From: CBDUEF01 sp018063485 | GTDB taxonomy: Bacteria > Pseudomonadota > Alphaproteobacteria > Rhodobacterales > Rhodobacteraceae | Assembly: GCA_037045435.1 (NCBI GenBank) | Contig: JBAOID010000025.1 | Location: 10,072-74,071, forward strand | Direction: 5' to 3' | Length of the DNA stretch: 64,000 bases | Part shown: one piece after another, positions 55,142-64,000 of the stretch | Layout of the letters: every line of letters starts with the position of its first letter | How positions within the stretch are numbered: the stretch's first letter is position 1 | The notes under the pieces: generated by a model | The model's input: the letters and a program-made list of their open reading frames with translations, nothing else | Database searches by the model: none | What the model was told of the DNA's origin: nothing | Made by a program: the position numbers and the translations under genes

Positions 55142-56177
55142 TCAGGCCCCTCGCCAAGCCCCCCGCAGCGCCCGAAGCCAAGCTATGGTGCGCGCAGGCG
55201 GTGCCGACGGCTCAGCCGCCGCGTGCCGGGCAGCCGCTTCGATATCGTGCAGGGTTGCCCGGATGTCATGCGCGCCAATTGCATGATCCCGCGCCCGCGC
55301 GATGCGCGCCGGATCGGGGGAGAAATCGGCCAGAAGCCCCCGCAATTCAGCATCCGAGCGGTAGGTTTGACCGAAGGCGCCCAACTGCGCGACACCCCCG
55401 GTGGCATGGGCGATCCAGGGTGTCTCATTCACCATCGCTTCCAGCAGCACCAGACCAAAGCCTTCGTGGCGGCTGTGCATCAGATATCCGTCGGCCTCAC
55501 GCATGGCCGAAAGCACCTCGGCACGGTCATTCAGCAATAGCGGCAACACGCAGATGGCCTGGTCTGGGCATGGCGTTATGGCGGTTGTCATAACCTGTCG
55601 TCACCAGCAGCGCATCGCCCGGCGTGCGTTCGAACAGCCGCGCGAGCGGCCGCATCCGCTTGTTTGGCCAATAGCCCCCGCAGGAAAGAAACATTTGCCG
55701 ATCCGCTGCAATGCCATGGCGGGCGCGAAAGCCGGGCAAGCCATGCGCCTTGGCCGTCACGATCCCATGGCGCACTTGCACCATCCGCGCCTCAAGCCCG
55801 TGCAGCGCGATGGCCTGCCGGTCCAGGGCCGTTGACCAGCCCAAGAACCTGCAGGCCCGCAGATGCCGCCCGCGCGGCAGCAACACACCATGCGCAACCA
55901 GCATGTAGAGCACCGGCGACGCCAGGCTGGCCGCCGCCGCCAGCACCTCTCGCGGCGGCCCCCTGTTGGCACCATGAACCACGATCAGGTCAAACCGCTC
56001 GCGCAGCACATGCCGGTCATCGGTGATACGCACCCCGTTCAGATCGCCTTGGTGCGCCCCGGTCAGGATGACCGCCTGATGCCCCGCCTTTTGTGCCGCC
56101 TCTGCGATGGCTTGCACGAAGACCTCAGTGCCACCCGGAAAAGGTGCTGCCCGATGTGAGACAAGCAAGAACCGCAT
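55142..56177 (-). CDS. GT4-type glycosyltransferase, one frame break
   Basis: The first frame starts MRFLLVSHRAAPFPGGTEVF, with the GT-B N-domain GGTE motif, and contains MFLSCGGYWPNKRMRPLARL. A break near 55580 leads to the C-domain: ADGYLMHSRHEGFGLVLLEA (EGFGLVLLEA is the sugar-nucleotide motif) and WIAHATGGVAQLG. The total of about 345 residues suits GT4. It should add a sugar from a nucleotide sugar on the cytoplasmic side. Its start overlaps the stop of the next gene in the operon. Confidence 0.85.
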
Positions 56178-57025
56178 CAGCGCGCGGGTCCGGCATCTTC
56201 GGGCCGCAAGCCGATGTGGCCTGCGGCAATCTCGGCCTCGGTTTCATCGCGACTCAACCGGCTCAGTCGCCGATAAAGCGCACGGTTCCATAGGGATGTG
56301 CGATAGAATGCGCGCCCCCGCAGCCAACCCGACAGCCAGCCGCGCGGATGGGCGAGATGGATCAACGGGTGCCCGGCGATCCGGCGATGTGCGTGGCCCA
56401 GCCGGGCCATCCGTGCAGCCAGTTCGTCATCCTCAAACCCCCAGGCGACAAAGTCCTCGTGATAGCCCCCGGCCGCGCAAAAGCTGGTGCGTTCAAACAT
56501 GACGGCACCACCGAGATTGGCGTCATGCAGGCAAGCCAACCGCCAGGGCCATGCCGCGCGGCCCGCCAACACCCGGTCTGGAGGCAAACCGGAAAGGTCG
56601 GGCGCGGCCAGCAACGCGCGCCGCAGGGCATGGCGGGCTTCATAGTAATGGCCATCATAGGGCAGCACCATCGCGGCCCCCTGGCGCAACATTGCCAGCG
56701 CTCCGGCGATGGCCGCCGGGTAAACCAGTACATCCGCATCCCACGACGCCACGAACCGACGCTGCGACTGCCGCCCCATACCGTCATTCAACAACCGGGT
56801 GCGGTGAAAGGGACCGGGATTCGCAACCGATGTCCAGAGCACCTCAGGCCCCGCAATACCCTGCGGTCCGAGCGGGCTTGCGGCATCCTCGATCACCCGG
56901 ATTTCAACGCCCGGCAAAGTGGCCGTCAAATGCGCAAGGCCAGCCCGCAGGTTTTCCACCCGCGCCGGGCCGTCGGCGCGAAACGGGATCACGATAGTCA
57001 GATCACCCGCCTGCGCCAAATCCAC
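56177..57025 (-). CDS. GT2/galactosyltransferase-like glycosyltransferase
   Basis: The 282-residue GT-A protein has DLTIVIPFRADGPARVENLR, a nucleotide-sugar DxD in VASWDADVLVYP, and the late FVAWGFEDDELAARMARLGH that resembles the Glyco_transf_7C galactosyltransferase pattern (WGWGxEDDD). It lacks membrane segments. It begins 12 bases after the ABC exporter and overlaps the GT4 start, so all three are likely co-translated. Confidence 0.85.
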   Translation of the reverse strand: MDLAQAGDLTIVIPFRADGPARVENLRAGLAHLTATLPGVEIRVIEDAASPLGPQGIAGPEVLWTSVANPGPFHRTRLLNDGMGRQSQRRFVASWDADVLVYPAAIAGALAMLRQGAAMVLPYDGHYYEARHALRRALLAAPDLSGLPPDRVLAGRAAWPWRLACLHDANLGGAVMFERTSFCAAGGYHEDFVAWGFEDDELAARMARLGHAHRRIAGHPLIHLAHPRGWLSGWLRGRAFYRTSLWNRALYRRLSRLSRDETEAEIAAGHIGLRPEDAGPAR

Positions 57026-57037
57026 AGCGGCCCCCGG

Positions 57038-58860
57038 TCAACTGGCAACCACCGCGCTGGCACGGGTCAACCCGGCGAAGGCACCGCCCTGCGCCAGAAG
57101 ATGGGCATGGGTGCCGATCTCCACGATCCGCCCCGCGTCCAGCACCACCACCCGGTCGGCATCGCGCACCGTGCTCAGACGATGTGCCACAGTGATCGTC
57201 GTGCGGTTGGCCGCTGCCTGCACAATGGCATCTGCCACGAACCGCTCTGACGCCGCATCCAGTGCCGAGGTCGGTTCGTCAAGCAGCAGGATCGGCGGAT
57301 CTTTCAGAAACACCCGTGCCAGCGCGATCCGCTGCCGCTGCCCAACCGACAGATTGGTGCCGCCGCTTTCGATCAGACTGTCCAACCCCTGCGGCAGGCG
57401 ATGCGCAAATTCGTCCACCCTCGCAAGCCGCACGGCCTCTGCCACGGCATCAGGCTTGGCCCCAGGGCTTGCGGCGCGCAGATTGTCCATCAGGCTTCCC
57501 GCGAACAGATAGGGCACCTGCGTCACCAGCCCGATCTTTGCCCGAAGTGCCGCCAAGGGCATATTGGCGATATCCTGACCGTCGATCTCGATCCGGCCAG
57601 CGTTCGGTTCGATGAACCGCGGCAGCAGTTCAAGCAGGGTGGATTTCCCCGCCCCGCTTGGCCCCACCAGGGCAACATGCTCGCCCCGCGCGATGTCGAG
57701 CGTGATATCGGCCAGTGCAAAGCCACCGCCATAACCAAATCCTACGCCACGAAAGGCGATGCCAGGCACCGCTGCAATGGGGGGCACAGCCGCAATGAGG
57801 GGCACAGCCGCGCGCCCGATCCGCGCCGGAGCCGGTAGCCGGAGCTGGTGCGACGAGGCCGATGCCATCACGCTCGGGCGGCATTGTGGTCAGCGCCTCC
57901 ACCCGCTCATAGGCGGCAGCAAGCTGGAACGCCTGACCAAGGGCCGCGCCAAGCTCCTGCATCGGCGGATAGCCCAGACCAAGGCAGACCATGAACCCTG
58001 CCAGCCCGCTGGCCGTGATCAGCCCCCGCCCCATCAGGACCATGCTCAACAAGATGATCGCGGCCACCCCCACCGCCACAAGAAGCGACACCGCAAACGG
58101 GTGGAGCGCCATCACCGCCTCGCGGTGCACATGTGCGGCAAGCGTTTCTTGATTGCGCTGGCCGTGACGTTCGATCACCCGCGCCTCCATCCCGAAAAGC
58201 TTGATCTCTTTGGATCCGGCCAGCACTTCGGACACTTCGGCCACCAGCCCGCCAAGACCCTTGTATGCCCTGTGAGCGGCGCTGTGGATGCGCCTTCCGA
58301 AGTGATGGGTCACAAGAACCAGCGGCAGGATCATCACAAGAAACGCCAGTGACAGCATCCAACTGAACCAGATCATCGCGCTGGCGTAGATGATCACGAT
58401 GACCGACAGTGGCAGAACCGTAGCCAGCAGCGCCCGCAGGCTTTCGCGCAGCATCGCAAGATCGCTGGTGAACCCGGTCAGCACCCGCCCGCCTTCTGCC
58501 GATTGCAGGGCCCTGGGCGTCAATGACAGCAGATGGGCAAACAATCTGTCGCGCCAAGCAGCCATGATGCGCAAGCACAACCGCTCCATCAGAAACCGCC
58601 GCAGCGCCGAGAGTGCCAGGCTGACGGCCACCACGATCAGCAAAAGCCCCAGCACCGCCACCATCCGCACCGTGTCGCCCGAAGGATAAGCATCCTCGAT
58701 CAGCCAGCGCGCGCCAAGCGGCAGCAGCAAAGTCACCCCCGGTAGCGGCAAGCGTCGCCCCCATGGCACCGGCGAACTCCGCCCGATAGGGGCCCACATC
58801 ACGCCAGACGCGTTCCAGCAGCGCTCTCGCTGCCATTCGTGCCGGACCGGCACCACTCAC
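57038..58860 (-). CDS. ABC transporter, fused membrane and ATPase domains, two frame breaks
   Basis: The GTG start at 58860 opens MSGAGPARMAARALLERVWR. Near 58740 the reading shifts into the membrane domain (LLLPLGARWLIEDAYPSGDT, six helices, SKEIKLFGMEARVIERH coupling helix). Near 57860 it shifts again into the ATPase. That has ALVGPSGAGKSTLLELLPRF (Walker A), GGTNLSVGQRQRIALARVF (signature), ILLLDEPTSALDAASE (Walker B) and VAHRLSTVRDADRV (H loop). The size of about 605 residues and the MsbA-like half-transporter layout suggest export of a lipid-linked or amphipathic product. Its start overlaps the LpxB-like gene stop (GTGA). Confidence 0.9.
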
Positions 58861-60082
58861 AACCTTGACCCTTGGGCGTTTTGGGTGCCGAAAAAGGCGG
58901 CGATCTCTGCGCTCAGCCTTTCGGCAGCACCCGCGCGCCCCATGGCTTTGGCAAGCGCAAGGCTCAGCGCCGCGTTATCGCCGTCGATCAGGGCCAAAAG
59001 CTTCTGCTTCGATCCGGGAATTCAACCCCTCGCCCACCAGCTCGGGAACGATCATCCGCCCCGCCCGCCGGTTCGGCTGGGCAAGCAAAGGCAGCCTGCG
59101 CAGCATTCTGTGGCCAAAGACCGTTTTCAGCGCCCGACCGACGCCGGGCAAGCGGCCCAGATGCCCAGCAAGGCCCGGAAGTGGGACCATATGGCCAAGG
59201 TAGGTCGGCAACACCACGACCATTGGCACGCCTGCGGCCGCAAGTTCACCGGTGTTGGTGCCGGGAATTGTCAGGGCCAGATCGGCCGGCGCCATCGCCT
59301 CGGCAGCCGAGGCAATCTCGATACCAACTCCGGCAGGCGTTTCCAACCAAGCCTGCCTTTCATCCTCTCCGAAACGCAAGGCAAGTGCTGGCCAGCGGTG
59401 ACCCTCGGGCGGCGGGGGCAGGTTGCGCAGCAGGCTCATGCTTACATAATCGGCCCGCGCGATGAGCCAGCGCGTCTGCGGCCGCTTGGCAGCCAAGGCC
59501 TCCACAACGAAGGCATAATAGGGCAGCAGCGGCTCCGCCAGATATTCGCGGCTACCGGGGTAGAGTGCAACGGTTCGCATCGCCGGGCTTTGCGCCCACC
59601 TGTTCGGGGGCCCGCCGCAGCCGTGCCGCATCGACCATCAACTCGCCCACCAGCAAATCGGCCTGACTTGCGATCCGCTGCGGCAAGCGGTTTAGCCCGT
59701 TGTAGAAAACCCTGCGAAAGAGGAAACTCCAGGGCAGTGGCCGCTCGGCATAGGCGTAGAGCGAGGCCCCCAGACGCCGCGCCAACAACACGGTCAGCGC
59801 CACTTCGCCACCCAGATGGAACACCAGAGCCGGTGCCCCGCCGCTCCAGCCTTCGGGCCTGCGCCCGGTCAAGATCAGCCGCAGGCTTTCCTTGCGGTCA
59901 AGCACACGGTCAATGGTGCCAAGCTCGGCGATCACCCGTTTCTCAGCCCCCGTCGCAAAGACGCAGGGCAGCAAGCAAACGGTCAGGTCTGCCGTCGGAC
60001 AAAGCGCCTTGAGCGCCCGTGACAGCGGATAAAGCCAGCCCGATACTTCGCCCGGCCCGTTTACCGTAAAGATGACCCTCAC
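58857..60082 (-). CDS. LpxB-like (lipid-A-disaccharide synthase related) glycosyltransferase, two frame breaks
   Basis: Frame one starts MRVIFTVNGPGEVSGWLYPL, close to the LpxB GE-x-SG opening. After a break near 59590, frame two carries TVALYPGSREYLAEPLLPYY (the LpxB LLPGSR motif) and LALTIPGTNTGELAAAGVPM for the C-domain. After a break near 59000 it ends ALIDGDNAALSLALAKAMGR to the stop at 58857. It fits the LpxB-related family found outside the lipid A pathway, and would add a sugar to a lipid or lipid-like acceptor. Its stop overlaps the ABC transporter start. Confidence 0.75.
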
Positions 60083-60170
60083 TGCCCGCTGCGCCCCATT
60101 TCACCTTGATATGCCCAACTCATATAGGGCTGCGTGAGGCTCAGGGTCAACGGGTCTGGCCGCGCGCGGG

Positions 60171-60639
60171 TCAGAGCCTGTGGGCGGTCCGCAGCCAGGT
60201 GATCCAGATGCGGTAGCGTTCCACCGATTCTCCCCACACCCGGTTAACCATGGGCCGCATGTCGCCGGTAACCGCCTGAAACATCTGGGTCGCCACTTCG
60301 GCGCGATAGACGGCTTCACCGTCGGGACAGGTCGCCGACAGCGCCTCCCAGGCGCCGCCCTCGGCGGGTTCGGTGATGTTGCCGTGCAGAGCCGTGACGC
60401 CGCGCGCCTCCAGCCGGTCAAGGAATTCCAGCACAAGCTGCGTATAGAGCCCCTGGCCATAGCCTTTGCGCAAGATGTTGCAATGATAATGCGCGGGGTA
60501 TTTTCTTGTGTCCACCGGCGGGGCCTCGACACCACCACGCAAGATCATGTGGCGCAGATAGGCCCGCGTCTGCGGCTGCCGGTAACGCCTGCTCGCCAGC
60601 CGCCACAGCGCGCGCGCAATGCAGGCGGGCACGATCCGG
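60171..60639 (-). CDS. GNAT acetyltransferase, 5' end missing at contig junction
   Basis: About 156 C-terminal residues of a GNAT N-acetyltransferase remain. They include the cofactor loop LRKGYGQGLYTQLVLEFLDR (R-x-x-G-x-G/A type) preceded by PAHYHCNI and followed by GVTALHGNITEP. The frame continues upstream only into AACCCC repeats, which translate as Gly-Leu repeats; that part is not bacterial. The true start is lost at the join near 60640. It is the first visible gene of the minus-strand run that leads to the exporter and NRPS-like genes. Confidence 0.75.
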
Positions 60640-60726
60640 CCCAACCCCAACCCCAACCCCAACCCCAACCCCAACCCCAACCCCAACCCCAACCCCAACC
60701 CCAACCCCAACCCCAACCCCAACCCC
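60640..60726. repeat. ciliate C4A2 telomere repeats at the junction
   Basis: After CCC there are fourteen uninterrupted AACCCC units (84 bases). C4A2/T2G4 is the telomere of Tetrahymena and relatives, and one of two units in Paramecium. The C-rich strand runs 5' to 3' into the AT-rich DNA, which is right for the left end of that chromosome. Telomerase adding to the bacterial end would instead give TTGGGG on this strand. Confidence 0.92.
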
Positions 60727-60764
60727 TGACTGTGTTGCTGGGCTGAGGGCAATGCTGAATATAG

Positions 60765-61799
60765 TCAATTTGTAATAAGTTACTATAGAATGGGTTATAA
60801 ATAAAATGTCATTGCAGTATTTTTTGGCTTTTTAACATGCTTATGTGTTTCTCCTCTAACTTTATCTTTTTACCCTTCTGGTCCACAATGTACCGGGAGT
60901 GGCAATCCAGCAGACAGCCCTACTGGGTCGATGTAGTACGTATCTATAGTTTAATTAATGCTTACTTTCGCTAAGTACAATGTCGTTCTCAGTTCTTGTT
61001 TCTAGCCTTGAACAACTACTTGATATTTTAGTATTATGCAGGAGTTGGACATGATGGGGCTCACTTTCATTTCCATGTTCAGGTTGCTGAGATTCTTTTT
61101 CACAATTGAGATCTAGGTCTATAGATTTGCCTAATATATTCTGCAGAAACTAGTCTCTTTTTCTTAGACAGTTACGATATGTTTGGATCTACTTCTCCTG
61201 ATTTACTGACTGTCGACCCCGACAGACTGGTATTACTGCTTGTTGACCTATATAATTTCTTATGAATAGCTTGAACTTCCTTCTTAATGGTCGTATCCAT
61301 ATCAGCTATTTTGGGTAGTTTGGTAATTTCTTCCTGTAGGTTCTTGATATCGAGTTTGAGGTTGAAGATATGCTCGTAGACATCGTTACCTCCAGTGAAG
61401 GCGGGTAGATTCTTCTTAACTTCCGCTCATGACCCTTTTGGAGAATTCCCCTTCGATGGTGAGTGAACTCAACTGAAACTAATGCTTTTCGACAGCTTTA
61501 CCCAGCTTATCCAATTTTTAATAAATCTCATGAATGACAGGATCATTATTCTGACGGTTAAACTGGTTAATTTCATCAAGTGTAGTAAATTGTTGAAATT
61601 GTTGCCGATGTTGTTGTTGTTGCTGGAGTATCATATTATGTTGCTGGAAGTGGGACTCGGCATTAGGATTTGTTATTTTTCGGATGTCGGGGATGGGGAA
61701 ATTATACTATATGTTATTTGATAGTCTCTTGTTGATGTTATTGTTTGTTTCTGGTAAGATCATGGAATTTTGTAATGGGCGTTCTCGTTGAGGTTGCAT
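60765..61799 (-). CDS. ciliate protein gene, exons in changing frames (code 6)
   Basis: From ATG 61799 (in-frame TGA upstream), reading TAA/TAG as Gln gives MQPQRERPLQNSMILPETNN, a Gln-rich stretch (LQQQQQHRQQFQQF), and IHEIYQKLDKLGKAVEKHQF. The frame then changes near 61430 to NDVYEHIFNLKLDIKNLQEE and so on. It changes again near 61120 and perhaps 60940, and ends YYIDPVGLSAGLPLPVHCGP... with TGA at 60765-60767. GT...AG segments of 19, 20 and 22 bases sit at these points (for example GTAAG...TATAG at about 60930-60955), so they may be tiny introns; one-base errors are the alternative. The product is Gln-rich and partly coiled coil. No family is recognised. The stop lies only 38 bases from the telomere. 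Confidence 0.65.
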
Positions 61800-62026
61800 T
61801 TATGATACTGGTTTGCTCTTTTATTTTTATCAATTATTAAGCTAATTATATCATTTACGGATTCTCTTTTTACTTTATTCCTATCTAATCATCAACTCAC
61901 TATTTCAATACCACTTAACCATCACCTACTGGCAGTATCTGCTTAATGACTGCAAAACTAAACAAAAAAAGGATGAAACAAAAAATAAGTAAAGCAAGTG
62001 AGGAAGGAGAAAATTATTAATATATA
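61800..62026. other. AT-rich ciliate spacer
   Basis: About 227 bases between the end of one minus-strand ciliate gene and the start of the next. A+T is high and TGA codons appear in the frame of the downstream gene (for example 28-32 bases before its ATG). I see no gene here; it probably holds the 3' flank and promoter. Confidence 0.5.
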
Positions 62027-63610
62027 TCATAGGTTATTGGAGTTTTTGCTTTTTTTCTTATTTGCTCTACCCTGCTAGTATTATAGTAAATCGGACATTA
62101 TGTCTGGATCGATATCGAATTAGTTAAAAAGGATAGTTGTTATTATTTATTACCCTTTCCCCATTTCGGGATTCGATGCGCTCGACTACAAAATGATTGG
62201 CTTTTCAGCTTATGTTTGCACTCCCTTGTCCTGATTTCCCAGACTTTCAAGAATCATGGGCAACCCTTCTTGTCCCACTGTGGGACTGAAAGGTTATTTG
62301 CTTTACTCCATAATCTAGTTTGACAGCCTATCTCTTGATTATTCTATTTTTACCCCAAAATCTAGTGGTCCGTGCTCTTAGTGAATTTCTTACTTAATCT
62401 TGTCCAGAAACTCTTAACGATTTTCTGCTGCTTTTGTGTAAAATGATTAGCAGATCTCCTTGTTTTACCTTCTCATCATTGTTTCTATCATGTTTTCATC
62501 TCTTTTATATTATGCTTATTTTTAGTTTTTCTATATTTGCTTAGCTTGTTCTAGAAACATTGAAGACCTCTTATCTACTGACGGAGGGGATATTGGCATT
62601 TACATTTCCATTTAGTCCAAGCCTTAAGATTTCTATAAAACTCTGGCTGATAAGGGCATGATATTTATCTTTGGTTGTGGCTCGGGAATGGACGGAGTAG
62701 AAGACTTTCGCCCAAATTTAGAATTATAAGTAAATGTTACTATTGGCTTATTTGTCGGTTTGACTTAATTTTTGCTATTTTATAGCGAAATGGTGATCGG
62801 AACTTAAGTTAGTAAATTTTACCTAGGCTTTTGCTCCCCATGACCCTCCCCAAAACTAAAAAGCGTTCCTTTTTTTACCATTTTTACTTGCTCTGCTGGG
62901 TTTATGTATTGAGAAAAGTAAGTCAATGGTTTTTCTTTTGCCGGAGATTAAGATAATGTTAATGGGTTTTTTGAAATTATTTAACTATTACTACTGCTTG
63001 TTGGAAATGCACCTGGATTATTTTTTTGCCCAATTGCAGTCAAAGATTGAAATTGTGGGCTTGAGACGTATGAAAAATTCATTGGGTTTCCAAGCACTCT
63101 TTCTGTGAGAGGCTATTTTTTTTCTGGGATCGACACTATATTCTATTTGATGGGCGTTAGATTAGATTTCCCTAGCACTTGCATTTCCATTCTAGCTTTG
63201 GCTCTGTCAAAAGTCTTTAACTTATCAGCGAATGTATGATTCGACTATGATGCAATGAAGCTCTTAAGAGAAGCGTTTTTAACACTTTCAATTCGCTCCA
63301 CCTTGCTTTCTTTAAACCTACTTCCTAAATTGGCCAGGTCAATCTCTTAAACTTTGACTTTGGCCAGGGTGATATCAACCTCGCTATCAAAGATTCCTTT
63401 TCTTTCTCTGATGATCTTCAAGGCCGATTCAAACATTTCCGGAATCTAACATTAGTTTTCATGGGCATACAAAAATAAATGCTGTAGTGCTTAATCGAAA
63501 TTTAATTGTGATTTATTGATCCTTTAAAGATAATTCACAAAAGATACACCATTTGGCAATGATAATTTGTTAGTTAACCGCTATACAATTGTTAGAATTG
63601 ACCAAACCAT
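62027..63610 (-). CDS. ciliate protein gene with one in-frame TGA (code 6)
   Basis: ATG 63610 to TGA 62027-62029 is one uninterrupted phase of 528 codons if TAA and TAG (about forty of them) are read as Gln. It starts MVWSILTIVQRLTNKLSLPN and continues with YLQRINKSQLNFDQALQHLF, then FESALKIIRERKGIFDSEVD. The second half is hydrophilic with coiled-coil character (MMRRQNKEICQSFYTKAAEN, RQEFLDKIKQEIHQEHG) and ends DIDPDIMSDLLQYQQ then GRANKKKSKNSNNL. A single TGA interrupts at codon 229 (62924-62926) with the same frame open on both sides. No known domain is evident. Confidence 0.8.
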
Positions 63611-63700
63611 TGAATTTTATGAATTTTTATGTTAAATTTCGTACGAACAGACATGGTTAGAAATGTTTTACTCGTTTGAAGCAGTCCTAGGAAGTTGAAA

Positions 63701-64000
63701 ATGAGGTTTAGAGAGATTGGAGTTGAACCAGATTTTGATTATACCTTATTCATTGATACAGATAAGATCCTCCGTGATCTGAAAATGGCCGAATTCACGA
63801 TACAAAATAGAGAAGCCAGTGAGAGCCCGGACAAGGACATATAGGTTTTCGGGGTAGGGTATATGCTAGATCTGGGAGATGCGCAATGGAAAATGATCAA
63901 TATAGACGTGTAGATTGACTAGTAGGGAACATAGAATGTTGAATTTTCTCCTCGTTGAAATAACGGATATGTACGAGCTCATCGATGGAATTCCTGAAAT
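63701..64000 (+). CDS. ciliate protein gene, 3' end outside window (code 6)
   Basis: ATG 63701, with an in-frame TGA two codons upstream, opens MRFREIGVEPDFDYTLFIDT. It continues DKILRDLKMAEFTIQNREAS and VFGVGYMLDLGDAQWKMINI, then DVQIDQQGTQ with five TAG codons read as Gln. Near 63945 the frame appears to shift by one base (T run) into LLVEITDMYELIDGIPE, which runs to the window end. It diverges from the 63610 gene with about 90 bases between starts. No family is recognised. Confidence 0.65.

Noticed and set aside
60640..60726. Telomere added by ciliate telomerase to a bacterial fragment
   Set aside because: That would place TTGGGG on the plus strand running away from the bacterial DNA; the observed strand is AACCCC and the repeat is followed by ciliate sequence.
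60643..60752. Gly-Leu (or Pro-Gln/Pro-Thr) repeat proteins read through the AACCCC array
   Set aside because: The hexamer is open in several frames by its nature; the array is a telomere and the reading joins bacterial and ciliate DNA.
61482..61721. 79-codon standard-code ORF in the ciliate part
   Set aside because: It lies antisense to a Gln-rich exon that reads well with TAA/TAG as sense.
62926..63108. 60-codon standard-code ORF in the ciliate part
   Set aside because: It is antisense to the 528-codon ciliate ORF.
1..64000. CRISPR arrays, rRNA operons or integrase/att sites
   Set aside because: No spaced direct repeats, rRNA-like stretches or tyrosine integrase were seen; the single tRNA has no duplicated 3' end nearby.

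Overview
The window is two unrelated genomes joined end to end. Positions 1 to about 60639 are GC-rich, tightly packed bacterial DNA. The gene content suggests an alphaproteobacterium of the Rhodobacterales type: a DUF2793 tail-like protein, an alphaproteobacterial GAAC-N7-GAAC LexA box, split trpE/trpG-trpD-trpC-moaC-moeA-lexA order, and comEC beside gltX and gltA. Positions 60640 to 64000 are AT-rich and eukaryotic. They open with fourteen perfect AACCCC units (a ciliate C4A2 telomere), followed by genes that read as long proteins only if TAA and TAG are sense codons (glutamine in most ciliates with this code) and TGA is the stop. The telomere is oriented as the left end of the ciliate chromosome, so the bacterial DNA lies outside a chromosome end. 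A chimeric read or assembly join is the simplest explanation.

Bacterial layout. 1-6.9 kb: DUF2793 protein at the window edge, EamA and LysE exporters, yebC, an SLC13 transporter and a YmdB-type phosphodiesterase. 7.1-7.3 kb: a large hairpin repeat. 7.6-9.8 kb: kbl-tdh threonine catabolism. 10-13.4 kb: selO, tRNA-Pro, DUF192, a double cold-shock protein, pdxH. 13.5-19.1 kb: fabI, exporter, gpt, DUF2127, an aminotransferase, ppiD. 19.1-27.2 kb: the trp/moa/lexA block. 27.2-36 kb: comEC, gltX, gltA, DUF1624, DUF2235, an ornithine-type decarboxylase with a divergent Lrp regulator. 36.3-39.4 kb: valS, badly broken by indels. 40.4-46.6 kb: a two-component system diverging from PepSY, DUF2271, PepSY-flavoreductase and apbE genes, which together look like a periplasmic flavinylation and electron-transfer module. 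46.9-49.7 kb: a B12-radical SAM protein and an IS481-type element next to a truncated gene.

49.7-60.6 kb is the most unusual bacterial part. A P450, preceded by a possible 27-residue ORF, converges on a run of overlapping minus-strand genes: a truncated GNAT acetyltransferase, an LpxB-like glycosyltransferase, an ABC exporter, GT2 and GT4 glycosyltransferases, a beta-propeller protein, and an NRPS-like adenylation/carrier/thioesterase protein with cysteine at the expected nucleophile position. This suggests assembly and export of an acylated or aminoacylated glycoconjugate. I do not recognise it as a described pathway.

At least a dozen bacterial genes carry single-base frame changes, including essential ones (fabI, gltA, valS, trpE). 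Uncorrected sequencing indels are therefore more likely than real pseudogenes. The frameshifted entries are given as one gene each, with the approximate break positions.
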